Assembly (NCBI GenBank): GCA_963277665.1
Contig: OY728136.1
Location: 1,971,658,576-1,971,722,575 of the forward strand
From: Viscum album
Taxonomy: Eukaryota; Streptophyta; Magnoliopsida; Santalales; Viscaceae
DNA length: 64,000 nucleotides
Reading direction: 5' to 3'
The number at the start of each line of letters is the position of its first letter. The first letter of the stretch is position 1. A program made the translations under genes and the position numbers. Positions 12,655-26,000 of the stretch are shown one piece after another. The notes below the pieces were generated by a model. The model had not been told where the DNA came from. It saw nothing but the letters and a program-made list of their open reading frames with translations, and did not search any database.

Positions 12655-15600
12655 TGTTTTCCCCAAATCATCCACCAGTGACCATTTCATGAAATCCCCA
12701 TGTCCACAATCTAGAGGCTCATGGTTGAAGACTAGCACCAAGTAGGCATATCCAAAAAAGTGGATGCATTTTCCTTTAAACGTGTACCCATTCCCAAAGA
12801 TCAAACATCAGAATGTAGACACAAAGTAAACCACACCTGTCATAGACAAACAGACTGAGAGTACTATATAATCTATAAGTACAAAAGGTCTAGAATAAAA
12901 GACCAAAACCATAATTAAATTTACAAATTCCACTGTCTGTCTACTCAATACCCCACCTTAATTGGAGGTGAATGGTAGCTTCATGTATCACTAGAAGTAC
13001 AAAAGTCTGTCCCATCTCACTGTGCACCACCTAGTCCAATACCACATAGGTCTCCATCCAAGCATTGATCACCTTCATGGGACATGACACTTATGGGAAA
13101 AGACTGTGTAGTGGTGAGTAATATAATACTTAGTAGGGACCCCAAACCGCGAATGATAGATCAAAATGGAAATACCACTCAACAGAACCACAATGAAAAG
13201 AGAACTCACATATTGTATTACTCAATGTATAGGATGTATAAGTTTCAATCGTAAATATGAACCATCGATTAAATTTTGGATTCATCATCTAGGCCAACTC
13301 ATCACCCTAGCTAGATGGATCAGAAAGACCCTCTCATCTTTGGGGACAACTAGATCACATAGACCCACTCGTCTTTAGGGATAGATGGATCACATAGACC
13401 GGCTCGTCTCTTGGCCAGTTTAATCACTTAGACCCAATCCTATCTTAACCAGCTTGACCACTATGCCCCACTTGTATCTAGTCCAACTAGATCACTTAGA
13501 ACCACTCGTATATGTGTTAGATTGGTCACTAAGACCCACTCTTATCATGAGCCAGCTAGATCACATAGACCCACTCATCTCTGGTCTAGATGGATCACTT
13601 ATACCACCTCTTATCTAGGATAGATGGATCACTAAGACTTAGTCATCTCATGGCGATATGGATCATTAAGACCTACTCAGTTCTTTGAAAGATGGATCAC
13701 TAGGACACACTCATCATATTAGTCGCATAACAGCCAACAATAGGATTCTTTATTGTAGCAAGATTGATTCTGAGAGAATCTACATCTCCCCGCATCAGTC
13801 ACAAATTAAATACCATGAAATCTCACTTAAAGTATGCCCAATGGACTGTTTCATCGTATGTGTTCCAACTCTGTAGACAGTGTGTCAACTAGGTGCATGG
13901 TTTAAATGATGTTATAGTTTTAGTAAACTTGGGCCAGTTGTGTCCAATCTTAGTCTGTCCTGTTCACACTGACCAAACCATCCTGACCTAGGGGTCCCAA
14001 AGGACTCAACATGTTTTGGCCAACCTGACCTAGCCTTCTTGTAACTCGAATGAACAAGTCTATCCTGGCCTATTGGGCCTAGCAGGAAAAGTCTTGGTTC
14101 ATCTATGGGTCCAGGTCGTCGGGTCATTGGGAGACCCTTTCCACATTTTTAGGTCTAGTCTGCCAAGCGTCCCAATTCTTCATCTGACCTCGGCCGAATT
14201 GGAGGGAAAGTTTTTCATCCTTCTAGGACAGCATGGGACATGCCTTTACACCCACATTGGCATCTGGTTCATGTACCAGGAGGCCGCCCACACCTTTTAA
14301 CACGATCATATAGACTATGTGCCCGAATCAACCCCCAACTTACCTACGAGACTCCTGACCCAACGTCGTGATATGGTCATTCACTTTTTCGATCTCCCAT
14401 CCCAACATTGTGCCATGTAAGCATAGCCATTCTGCACCACCGACGATCTCCTCCCCCTAACACAACTCCCAACTGGCGTCACCTCCCTCCACCACCTTGA
14501 CCCCTGCTAGCCGCAGCCTCCGCCTCCATGGTGCAATGCTACAGTGCACCAGTTTTGAACCCTTGTGGCCTGTTGACCATGACCCCATGCACTGGGGTGC
14601 ACCACTAGTGTGAACTGCCTCCATTGTCATTACACCTCTGTTGGGTCATCTTGTTGGTGGTTCCACATTTTTTTTTGTATTTTTATGCTATGGAATGGGC
14701 ATGAAATTATATTTCATTCATAACCCCACGAAGAATACAAGAAAAAAATGGGGAAGGAGTCGCACATGAGAACACCCAACGAATGATCTGGGACCTTGAT
14801 CATGTTGACCCATATTTTTTCTTGTAATAATGACCATGAATAACAACCTTAAAGAGGAAATAATCACTATGATAGATATACCCTTTATCTGGAATCATTA
14901 ATTAACCCGTACGAATGATTGACCAGCGGGATAACTTGTCTGTGACTTAACCAGCATTATTCATTTGAATGAATGAACGAGGAAAATCAATTCACACAAC
15001 AAAGAACCCAAATTCTACTTCAAAATGGAGATTTCACAAGGAAGATAGTTCTTCATCTTCTTTCCATATCCAATCCTAAGTCTTCTCTATGAGGGGTTCG
15101 TCGTCACCATCCGATTCACTTACATTTGTCATTTGAGAGGATTAATTCATTGTTAGTCAGAAGAATTCTAGGGTTATTCATCAAACCTGAATTCCATATT
15201 TAATTAATGAATGTAGATGTCTTCACATTACAGCATCGCCACTCTACTCCATTAATGAGGATAAATAATGAGATTCATTAATGAGATTCAGAATCTCATT
15301 GTCACTACACCACATCCTTGAAGTTCCACTGCATAACGATGAATAACATAATGAAAATAACTTTTATGTTATTTTATTATTATTCTGAAAAGTATGATAA
15401 TTAATTATTTCCCTCAAACCATGTCGTTAGAGGTTAGGCCCCAAAAAAGATAACATCTCTTTACGAACTCAATAGTGGTCTCGAATTTTTAAACTACGTT
15501 ACCATTTTTTCATTATGTGGATTCGATAAATAAAATAATTTTTTATTATTATTTTATTTATAGGTATGTCCCAAAACCATCTTTCATGGTCAAACCATTA

Positions 15601-16214
15601 TGGCCAATGATTGGATCTTCCTAAGGGATGCACCCCCCTCACAAGCACAACGAAACTCTTGGATTTCCAATTTGAGTTACCACTTAAGAGTTACAAGGAT
15701 TTGAAATTAAAATAATTCTTAAATAATTATTTTATTTATGGAAATTAACTACTCTCAGAAGTTGGACCACCCCAACCAAGGTTTGTCTCTACCTGAGGAA
15801 AACATACCTTCATGAGCTCAATGGTGGTCACTGATTTTAAATCCGAGTCACCATCCACGAATATAAGGATTTGAAATATGAAATAACTTTATTGAATAAT
15901 TATATTTACTTTTATGACATTTTCTATGTTTATCACTGGAGGCCCACCCCGACTAAACATAAGTCATGACTAGGGTAAAACTGCAATCATAAATGCAATG
16001 GTGCCCTCAAATTTCTAATTAAGGTGATGTTTTACGAGTTAGATAACTTTTTCAGGAAAACATCACACACACACAATTTGAAACATAACATTTTTTGATG
16101 GATCATTCTACAAACTGTGATCCTCGAAATCACACACTATCTCAGGGCCTGGTCTCAAAATATTCGGATATAACATTCCAAAAAAAACATTGAATTATAG
16201 GTACAAAAATATCC
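12655..16214 (-). repeat. TE-B 5' LTR
   Basis: Homologous to 4898-8514 along its length. The lower end aligns TGTTTTCCCC..TTTCATGAAATCCCC with TGTCATGACCC..TTCCATGACTACCCC. The upper end aligns a minus-strand GGATATTTTTG start with TGATATAAAAC of the partner. Beyond 16214 the sequence is TE-A pol. Confidence 0.75.
13290..13720. repeat. Minisatellite of about 34 bp units in TE-B 5' LTR
   Basis: About twelve imperfect copies of a GATGGATCAC..AGACCCACTC..TCT unit, the partner of the array at 5528-5905. Individual units differ between the two LTRs, showing long independent decay since insertion. Confidence 0.8.
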
Positions 16215-17700
16215 TCTTGAAATGTCATTGGTACTATCGTGCATCCATTGAAAAAAATTATGTGCTCTATATCATTTGAAAATCAATCAGGATCATGCTC
16301 TATGTATATTTTAGCATGTAGGGTCTTCCAGTTGCTATCCCAAGGATGTGAAACCCTGAACCACTACTAGAGTGGAGGGGTGACCACCATCCCCTACATG
16401 TATGATTCATCATCTCCATCAACACAATAAAACTATAACGAGGATAACTGCAATGATTCCTCGTAATGAAAAATCCAACATGATATCCTTCTATGATAAC
16501 CTACTATCATATTTCTCTTCCATAGATTATAGAAGATTTGAAATTCATAATTCAGGTGGAACTCTATCCATCTCCTTGGACTCAAGATGAGATCTATATG
16601 ATAGAATATATACATGAGACTATTGTTATAAAAATAAGTTATAAACTACTCATCCATCAGATAGTTTAACCACATTATAAAATTGTAGAATACAACTTAT
16701 AATTAAACATCATGTGTAATGTAGTTTTTCCCTTGTGGCCTAAATTTTCGTGAACCATATAAAGTCACTGCTTGACTCAACATCTTGACACAATGAAACT
16801 CAATTCCTGATACCATGAAGAACACTATATACAGAACACCCTCATCTGAAAGTCAATATACTAGAGAACTATTTAAACACTACCTCAACTTTTGGAAACC
16901 CTACTATCACATTTCCTTCAAGAGGAAAGGCTTCCCCATTCATGTAAAAGTATTCATGTGTGCTGATAATCTAGAGAAATCATGTATGAATATACCTTAA
17001 TATCTTTCAAACAAAAGGAATCCCAACTCAACCATCATGTTATTAATTAGATCTCATGGTAAAAATGCCTCAACTAAGGCATTGACCACATCCACTCCAT
17101 CTGCTGAAATAATGTGTCCTTAAAAGTGGACCACCTGAATCCATAAGTGAAAAATCAGGATACTTTAGTAATTCTGTTGCTCCAAGAGTATGTATACAAT
17201 AACCCTTAGATGTCTTATGGTCCCATCCTCAGATACTGAGTAGACAAGGATATCAATGATGAAGGATACCGTTAAATTATATAAGAATTGATGGAATGTA
17301 TGATTCATGAGTCTCATGGACACTATTGGTGTGTTCGTCATGGCCAAGGGAATCACCAAGTACTCAAAGTGAATGTAGTGACGTCAAAGTGCCATCGTTG
17401 TTATATAAACATCACATAATCACCACTGGTGATAGCATAATATGATTCCAAACTTCGAGAAGCATCATTACCATCTTACTAGATCAAAGCGGTCATCGTT
17501 CCTCGATAGTGAAAAATTATTCTTCATAGTCACCTCGTTCAAGCGTTGGTAGTCGATACAAAACATCAAGATCCCATATTCCATCATGCGGAAATAACAT
17601 GGGCTTCCCTTAGTGAAATATTGGGTATAACAAGACCTTTCTTCTACAATTCCTCCAGCTTCAACCTCATCATTCTATGATATTCAGGTTTCATCCAATA
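16215..17700 (-). pseudogene. TE-A pol, upstream part: RT and RNase H (broken)
   Basis: Minus-strand translation gives RT motifs in order: FCIDYQRLNEVTMKNNF and a following RNDDRFD near 17560-17480, EYLVIPLAMTNTPIVSMRLM near 17365-17300, and VSFIIDILVYSVSED. In that box (17252-17263) the family's FxDD reads FIID, so the first catalytic Asp is lost. HIISADGVDV follows near 17110, then a FIHDFSRLSAHMNTFT block near 16975. RNase H traces include GKNYITHDVELAV near 16725 and MYIFYHIDLILSPRRWIEFH (16615-16550), matching the family's YIFTQKELNMRQRRWLE. A GCTIVPMTFQ segment, matching the stretch before the integrase zinc finger, ends at the TE-B junction. The gene continues at 4897. Confidence 0.85.
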
Positions 17701-19691
17701 TAACGACATAAATATCGATGTCATCCAAGGTTGTATATCAATGTAAAAGTCCCTCTCTCAGTGGAGAGGTAAAACCATAACCTCTTTGAAAAGACATCCT
17801 AATACTCCTCCACCATAATGAGAAACAAGAAACTCATTTAATCTACTAAAAAATGTGTCAAACGTCCAAAACAATGAGTAATCCTATTCACCCATTTATA
17901 TATGAGTACATCATGTGCTTCCTAAGTTTCGTTTTCACAAAAATTGATGACCTGGTTTCCTCATTATATGAACAATGCACCCTTTTCCTATTACAGTCAA
18001 TATAGTCATTGAATGCAGATATAAGATTCATACCAAGAATGAAATTATAATTCCTCTACACGACAAAAAATGGAACTGAACCAAATTTCTCTCTTTTAAG
18101 AGATAGGCCACACTATCGGCATAAGTACATGATCATCGTTCCTTATCTAGTAGGAGACTCCAAGTGTAAAGTTTGATTCAAATGTCCAAAAAAAATCTCT
18201 ACGTATGGGACAAGATACATGGAGATAAATTACGGAATATCATCTATGCTTATTAGTGTTGTTTCCAAAGTAGAAAATACACATATTCAACCGAAAAATC
18301 ATTCTCGTAGCAATGAGGTCTTATGCTTTTACCGCTTAGAGCTATCCCCAAGCCCTATATATCCTTGAGCATGGCATGACCCTCCATGCGGTGGTGGTGG
18401 AAATTTTTCAAAACATTGACCACCTCCTGATACTCACATATTACCTCCTCTATTATGGCCACCTTATAATCCTACATTCTACTACCACTATCTCTTCCAA
18501 GGTGGAAAATCACATTAATAACACCATATCTCTCTAGGAAGACTAAACCAAACTAGTAAGACCTGAACTACAGATCCTCTAACATGGGATCTACTCCTTA
18601 ATATTCTTCCACATATATGTCTGTGAGACTATTGTCATGTCCCTTCTTCCAAGGAATATGCTCATGCTTATCCACTGGTAATAACTTCAATATGTAGGTA
18701 CCTAACCAATAAACACATAACCACCATATGTCACTCATGAACCTTTGAACATGTATTAATGAATAGAGGAATAATGTTCTATCATATTTCTATATGAAGA
18801 CCTTTTTGGAAGGTCTGATCCTAAAAGAAATGAACCTGAACCATATCCACCGAGTTCCAAGAGAGTTTGGTAAACAATGATGAATACTCATATACAATCA
18901 TTCTACCCTCCAAGAGCTGCAGAATCTAGTGGATATGTACATATTTTAGCACAGATGATGAGATTTCCACTATGAAAAGGAGCTCAAAATATATCCATAA
19001 AAGAGTCTACTCATAATCTGAAATGGTATCTAAACACCAGAAATTACCAACTAAGCCAAAAATAAGGCTCTCTTCATGTACCACAATATGTTTTATAGGT
19101 TTCCTGAATACAGAAAAAATGTGTGTCACCTCCTCATAACAATCCTCGCCTTATTTTAGGTGAAGGTTGACTTAGAACCTAAGGGGTATCTTTATTTGGA
19201 ACTCGTGATGTGAACTCATCCTTCACATCTCATCCACTCATATTGAGGGTACCATGTGATTTTCAATATATGGTATGAATGGAACACCACATGGAGGCAA
19301 AAACACAAGAAATGGTACATGAATCAACACCTCATTACCAAGGGTGTTATCCTCATGAACATCATGTTGATTCCATGCCTGTATATTGTGTGAATGAATC
19401 CAAAAAGTAAACATGATGTACCATAGTAATGGAGTATATATCGAGAGATGAATCCCGAAGGACGTGGAAATACAACCCATTCCCATATTATTGATGCACC
19501 ATTGTTTTTTCGTTGAACTAGTGTTCTAATGTACTAATTTCAAAATAAGGTGATTAGAGTTCTAGTGTAATAATACATTGGCCTCCGTACCAACACTAGA
19601 TTCCTTGAAAAAAAATCTAAACTCAAAGCACTTAACACTATTTCCCCAATCTAGTATCATAGACTCTCAAACCTATGGTTGAATTAAACAC
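17701..19691 (-). pseudogene. Probable TE-A gag/protease region (unreadable)
   Basis: Between the RT start and the PBS of a minus-strand Ty3/gypsy element this should be gag and protease. A GGHAM run in reverse complement near 18370-18390 could be a worn zinc knuckle, but the cysteines are not visible. No protease motif found. An open 82-codon minus frame (19486-19238) lies where the gag start would be, without recognisable similarity. Confidence 0.4.
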
Positions 19692-19706
19692 CTCCGATGC
19701 CACTCC
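19692..19706 (-). other. TE-A primer binding site
   Basis: The minus strand reads GGAGTGGCATCGGAG directly inside the 5' LTR. It resembles AGTTGGTATCAGAGC, the initiator-Met tRNA site, with several transitions, and sits exactly where the LTR end (TTCAGGACCTATCCC, compare TGTCATGACCCGTCC of TE-B) predicts. Confidence 0.6.
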
Positions 19707-22401
19707 TTCAGGACCTATCCCAGTGTTCTCCATTCAGTGACACCGCATGTCTGCCTTAAATAGGCCAGGTTTGGGTGACTAGCACTATGTTGTCATATTA
19801 CAAACAAGGGAGGAATTTCTTATATAAAGGTAAAAACACAAACATATCTAATCCCACAAAAATCTAAAATATAAAAAAATATAAACAATTACTTCCTACA
19901 TATATCAATATCCCAAAACCAGAGTACAATATAATTTAATGGATTGTAAATATTTCACAACAAAATCCCATACTAAAGAGTATTTAATAGAAGTCCAAAT
20001 GTAATGTAACAGGAATGATGTCTGAAATCCATAAGAAAACACCACATTCTGACCATTCTCACTTATCACAGTATGGTCTTGGATGACCACGGTATTTTTC
20101 AAATGTTAGATTTTCTACAAAAGACACCATATGTGTTGGAAGATCTCGTTCAGGGGTTCATATAAAAATACTTAGTTGGACACCCTAAAACAATAAATCA
20201 TATATCAAAGGAAATACATGTCAGATCTAAAAATGGTATATGTATATAAAATATGTGACATGTATATATAGATGTATTCAAAAAGACACATTGTCTAGAG
20301 TAAATTCACAACCATAGTATACCATACCAATGATTCTATCTCTACAGTTCCATGAAACACACATCTAGAAAACCATACTCATGAGCATGGTAGCACTGAT
20401 GAGATCCTTCCAAGAGGTACTGCTTGTCGAGTCTCATCATGAGAATGAACTCATTGATATTTTAGTTAGATAATGATACACAGATATGGTTAACTACAAA
20501 TTAAATGGGGTGATACCAAAAAACATAATTTAGATTACCATACATTGTAAAGGATCAGTGCATATGTAGTGTTGTTAACATCGACACCAAGAACTACACC
20601 AAGGGTAAAAAGATGAATAGAGGATCTTGGTATGCGCCTCTGAGAGGGATTCTAAAAACACTATCTAGGATGTTTTATTGAATAGATCATTGTATTAGGA
20701 GTAGGATATGGTAGTATAACAACCATTGGGGAAATGATAATGGGGTAAAATATAATGAAACTTGTCCAAGATACAGAGGAAAATAGATTTAATCCTTGTA
20801 ATGAAGAGTACATGGGGTGTAAAGGGGTTACATGCCATGTACCTTGATCTCGAGTTATTCCCATAATAACAGATCAAGTTATTAAAAACATGTTTCAATA
20901 TTATAGAATATTTGACCACATGAAGTGGGGTTACATTCCATGTCCCTATAACCTTGGATTAGTTAGTGTACTCTAGCCATGTACCCATAAATGGTGTCAA
21001 ACTGTGTACCCAGGCCCATGAACCAGTATATTAGGTATCACATCTATATAATCTAGGCCTAGTCATGTTGGGGATTAAAAGTTGTATAGGAAAACTATGT
21101 ACAATACCTTGTGTCTATGTACATATTTAGGTTCAAAACAAGTCAGTAAATGGTGATACACGATGTGTAGCCAAGGGATACATTCCGATTATATCCTGTT
21201 TTTTCCAGAAATCCTTTTTCCTTCATCCAACTTAATCCCATGCCACCATAAATACAAAATCAATTTATAATCATTCCATTAGATAGGGATCATCTGGAAC
21301 ATGCCTCATATTCACTCATAAAACTGATTCAGGTGTTTAATCAAATTGTAAAATAGATCGATTGATTGATATTCATTCCACACAAAACAGATTTGAAGAA
21401 TGTGAGATCGAAAATCTAGGTAGTTTAAAATCACTATGTCTCCATGATCATAACTCCTTCATGTTGTTTTTATTCTATATCTTAGATATCTAATTTCTTA
21501 CCCACATGTACAGTTATCAAATATCGATTGATCATGATTTTTCGAGTCATGGTCCAAATGATGAACGCCCACGATGAACGACGAATAGGGTATAAAACCC
21601 AAATCAATCAAGAGGGATCATCCTATATCTATTTTAATGGAGAACTAAAAAAACATTTGTTTGATAATGAATCAATTATTCTAATTAAAAAGATAATTCT
21701 CCTATAATAACTAACAAAAATAATCCAATCCTAGAAGATGATGGAATAGCCAATCAATTTGATTATTTATTGATTCATTTTAATCGTATAATAAATGAAT
21801 GGGGAATAAAAAAAATTAATATCATTATAATCCTTGATTCCAATTTTTTTTCAAAAATAATGATATATTGTCTTCTTCATTGTCATTATCCATCAAAAAT
21901 GTGGTGTGTCTATCTTCGATCTACAACTTTGACATCGTTCACCTGAAAGGATTATCTAAGGCTCTCTCTAGGGATCCTGTAAGTGTTCATGGGTTATGCA
22001 GATAACCCTTGGGTTTTGTGATAATATTATTTTTAAATGTTGATTATCCTCCCCATATATAATTTATACCAAAATAATTTACTCAAATTATTTCATTAAT
22101 TTTTTTTCATGTGATGAAATCTTTACGAATGACTCGCTCCGAAAACATTCAAGGAACATCTAGGATAAACCTCATCTTTGGAACTCAATGGCACCCTAAT
22201 ATTTTTTATATGGGGATCCATTTATAATTTATTCCACATTTTCATGAAAACTACAGTAACTTTCTATTAAAAAAATTTATTCATTTTAAACAGTTCTTTT
22301 GGGAACACCCTCCCGTAGAATCACATGTCGTCTCACATGCTAGTTTCAAAAATAATCCATATAATATAAAAAATAATAAATGAAAAAATTGAGACATTAC
22401 A
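19707..22401 (-). repeat. TE-A 5' LTR
   Basis: The lower end resembles the TE-B LTR terminus. The upper end reads TGTAATGTCTC on the minus strand at 22401 and aligns with the TE-A 3' LTR start at 3598. Beyond 22401 the sequence changes to TE-F pol, supporting this as the element edge. At 2.7 kb it is shorter than the other LTRs here and lacks a clear minisatellite. Confidence 0.65.
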
Positions 22402-22879
22402 TTAGAACCCAGTTTTTCTCATAAGTGATCAGCAAAAATGGGTCCGTAGTGGATTTTACATCTTTTGGATTTATGGGTGAATCGACAACACAAAATTTTC
22501 ATAAGAGGGAAGAACTAATTCATGATATGATGGTGTAACCACATTCCGGTATCAATAATGATACACAAAATTCCAATATTAAATTCATCATGAGAGGGTC
22601 TGCCAAACATTTTATTTGATATATTGTTGATATAATCAGTATGTGATCGTTGATATTCAATGACTTGTAGAAGAATATAATAATAAGATTTATACGAAAT
22701 ATAACTACATTTTCATTATACTAAGGTAAATCCAAATGCATTTGATCAATAATTGTCCTCAATTTCAACTAATAAACCCCATATCTTCCAAGTTATTCTT
22801 TTAATTATTTCATAAATAATCAACCATATAATTTCATTTTTGTGTGTACAAAAAAACTAATGATAAAGAACACGAAATA

Positions 22880-24095
22880 TTCCATCAATATCCTCTCGGT
22901 CATGATTAAATCACTATGTGAAAATATGTGTTTAAATAATTTGAGATGTGAATATAGTGAAATTATCACTATATAGTTATTTATTACATGTTTTTAAAGC
23001 TTCAACCACCAAATTAAATTTAAATATATGAGGTCAATAAATCTTTTCGTGATTTGAAATGTATAATTATCTTTATGTTATCACGTGATATATATGTAGT
23101 AGATAACAACCGATTATGAAAACAGATGCATGAAAATATAACATATAACCATTATGTAGTTCTAAAAATATAATTCATTTTTTAGAAATTGTACCCACAA
23201 TAAAAATTAATAATTAATGATGAAAATAATTAATCCAATAGAATTGACATAACGTAATAATTACCATTATCTTAGTAGATATTAGATTATAGAAGTCTCA
23301 AATGAATTAGTGATGAAACCTACTAATACTCTACATTTTTATATCGTAAATTAGTTCTTCGGTGGTTTCTAGGTGATATAAATTCCTATATTCTTTTATC
23401 CGACTAATAAATCATTCCATGAAATTACATTCCCATTGGAAAATAATTCGTATAAACTGAAATCTCATTTACTGAATTTTTAGTAAAATCAGTGCTCTCA
23501 TAATGTGCTTTAAAAAATATCCATATAATCTTTATGATCCTTATTAGTTAAAGAATAATATATAAAGAAATTAAAAAATAAAAAATTCATTTTTTAGGTA
23601 CTTATAAAATAAGTGATTTATCATTGCAATCAAAAATTCAAGTGTGATTGTAAGACAAAAGGGCATGAATAGATTTTGATAATGTATATAGAATAATTTG
23701 AAATAATTATTTGTAATATCATCTTTTTTAATCTCTATATCATTATCCTAGGACTATAGATCATTCATAGAGAACCATTAGTATCATTTAAATTTCTTGA
23801 CAATGACACCAAATCATAGAAGAGAATATCTATTCATTATCATATCCTTAAACAATTTCCAATAATCAACACATTATAATATCAAAACATCCACCTTCAT
23901 TACATAGAGAGAGGAAGTATCCCAAGGAGATTCTCGTGGTCTTATAAGACAAGTACTTTCCAATACCTTTGAACTAATGATCAATTTCCTTATTTCTATT
24001 GGTACTATTCAATATGCTGGAAATGATAATATATTTTCGTTGAAAATGGATAAATAAAAAATTTCACTTCCCTTATTAGTGGTAATCAAGAAATT
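22880..24095 (-). pseudogene. TE-F RT and RNase H ghost
   Basis: In minus-strand translation with stops: LPLIREVKFFIYPFSTK near 24090-24040 (family LPPxREVEFxIDL); CLIRPRESPWDTSSLYVMKV near 23955 (family GFIRPSxSPWGAPVLFVKKK); CVDYWKLFKDMIMNRYSLL near 23870; FKLFYIHYQNLFMPFCLT near 23690-23640; a badly worn active-site region near 23580; SRFHH.FI.DFYNLISTKI near 23320; MLYFHASVFIIGCYL near 23120 (family VVYxDASxxGLGCVL, Asp changed to His); and NFTIFTSQIIFKHIFT near 22965 (family YTDHxSLKYIFT). Order and spacing fit one Ty3/gypsy pol. Confidence 0.7.
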
Positions 24096-25139
24096 TTATC
24101 AGAAATTCGATTAGGTTACAATTCTAAAATGGATTGAGAATTTATAGTCTCAAATATTTCAACTCCCTCAAAGTAACTTCTACCAATTAATAATAAATAA
24201 TTCAAACTATCAAAACTATAGGTATGTATATTCTAAATTCTCATCACAATATCCATTAATGAAATATGTTGTCTTATTAGGATATGAATATTTTATTATT
24301 CATGCATAAGAATTATTATGGGCCTTCAAAAAATTTTACCAATCCACTCCATGGATTAAATCAAATATATAAATATTTTTAACATATAGCTATAAAAGAA
24401 ACTCGATTCAATCAATAGTAATATAAAAAGTGTTACTCAAAAATATTATGCACTCTCAATACTAGATAGTTGTCTATATACTCATCACATTTGGAATCAT
24501 CACAATATAAAATTTCATTTTATTTATGACAAGATAAGAAAATAAATAGTTGGATGAATCAGTATCAGATAAAAATTTAATACTATTTTATTTTAGAAGA
24601 ATGGTACCTCATATATTAGAAATATGTGGTTGATCCATCATGACTATCTTCTCATTAGTACAAATTTACAGACTCATTTATCAAAGATCCATGATTGACT
24701 ATTGTGGTTTTATTGATTGAGAATTCCAGGTATTTTTGAAATAAACATGGTCCACTTATAATTCAGGAGGAGAAATTTTTAATTATGATCTATCAGTAAG
24801 GTCATACAACATAAAAGTCATATAAGAACTATTCCCAGTAACAAACTGTGGTGTATTGGGAAATAATGTTATATATGTCCCTTGTTATTATAAGAGAGGC
24901 ACATATTGGGTTTTTATATGAATTTCCAACTTATATGATAGAATTGGAATAGTTGGAAACATCTTAATTTGTTGGCAGGACATGGAGGAATGGAAAAATA
25001 TGAAGAGGATTTAATATCTAATTCTCTTCCTCCCTAATGGTAGGTGTACATCTACCCTTATGTACGAGAATTATATTTCCCACCAGTAACCATATATTTG
25101 ATTGTTATTTATCCAGTAGGATTCCAAATAAGAGTGACT

Positions 25140-25500
25140 TATAGCTCCATTTTTTCAACTAATCATGTCAACATAATTTCTAATACAGGGAAAATCTACA
25201 AGTGAATAAATTTCTGGTCTCATTCTAGACACCAATATATGCAGATTCAATGAATATATTTTATTCCTTTTTAGAGGAAGAAATATTTCCATTAACATTA
25301 TATCATATTATATCTATAATATATTTCATTGGATATTACTGACAAAAATAATCCATTTTGAATTATTTTAGTTGTTTTGGTTGAGTTTTATGTTTAAAAA
25401 TCTCTTTATATCCCTCCCACATGTGGTCAAGTTTGTGTTTAGATTCTATAGTTATATAACATTTTTTTTGAGATTATTCAGATTGAATACGTTTAAATTA
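25140..25500 (-). pseudogene. TE-F gag ghost
   Basis: Minus-strand translation shows SRMRPEIYSLVDFPCIRNYV followed by DMIS near 25245-25170. This fits the late Ty3/gypsy gag motif GLRPEIRxxVxxLxxxTYxEVVxxA. A weaker MWEGYKEIFKHKTQPKQ near 25430 fits W.EFKE.F..KYFP. It lies upstream of TE-F's RT on the same strand, as gag should. Heavily interrupted by stops. Confidence 0.5.
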
Positions 25501-26000
25501 ATCAATATATTACGCATGGATCCGTGTTAATTCATTATCTGATTCATGATTGTAATCCTTTATTCTTACTTTTCATTACTCAAATCACCCATAAATATTG
25601 GTTGAACTACTTCAAAAATTCCTATTATAACCCACATGAAATGGTTATCATTAGAATTCATTTTTTCAAGACTCTAAACATATTTTAAAATGGATTTAAA
25701 GTGTTAAATTATACTAATATTATATTATATCTCAAATACACTATTGTATGCCAATAAGATCAAATAAAATATAAAATAATTGGGTGATGATTTTTCATTT
25801 TCAACATATGAAACATTTAAATAAAGTAAAATATATAAAGAAGACACATATTTATGTGAAATAAATTCAAAATAATATAATTGAAAATAAAATTACTAAA
25901 GAACATAATGTAGTAACAAAATATATAACAAGGAACTCCACCGAAAACAAAAATATATCATGATAAAACAACACTAATGTAGAATCAATCTAACAACTAC

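Larger units (their letters stand above)
4898..16214 (-). mobile_element. TE-B: full-length Ty3/gypsy LTR retrotransposon inserted in TE-A pol
   Basis: Two homologous LTRs (4898-8514 and 12655-16214, about 3.6 kb each) flank about 4.1 kb of minus-strand internal DNA with recognisable RT and integrase and a PPT next to the lower LTR. TE-B separates TE-A's RNase H (above 16214) from TE-A's integrase (below 4898), so it inserted into TE-A. LTR termini share the TGTCATGACCC-type end seen in TE-C, placing it in the same broad group of long-LTR chromoviruses. I could not find a matching 5 bp target duplication (AAACA against TCTTG), so either the ends have mutated or a boundary is off by a few bases. 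Confidence 0.8.
22402..26000 (-). mobile_element. TE-F: very old Ty3/gypsy remnant interrupted by TE-A
   Basis: A minus-strand gag-pol ghost recognisable only by conserved protein motifs: RT and RNase H at 22880-24095 and gag at 25140-25500. The reading frame is saturated with stops and base composition has drifted to the AT-rich background, more so than in any other element here. TE-A's 5' LTR abuts its RNase H side, so TE-A inserted into it or next to a fragment of it. Its integrase should lie left of TE-A (below about 1000) and its 5' LTR above about 26000; neither could be confirmed. Outer limits are approximate. Confidence 0.6.

Noticed and set aside
24841..25000. Possible Ty1/copia or protease remnant on either strand
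   Set aside because: Translations gave no ordered motifs; the only supported signals nearby are the TE-F gag and RT traces on the minus strand.
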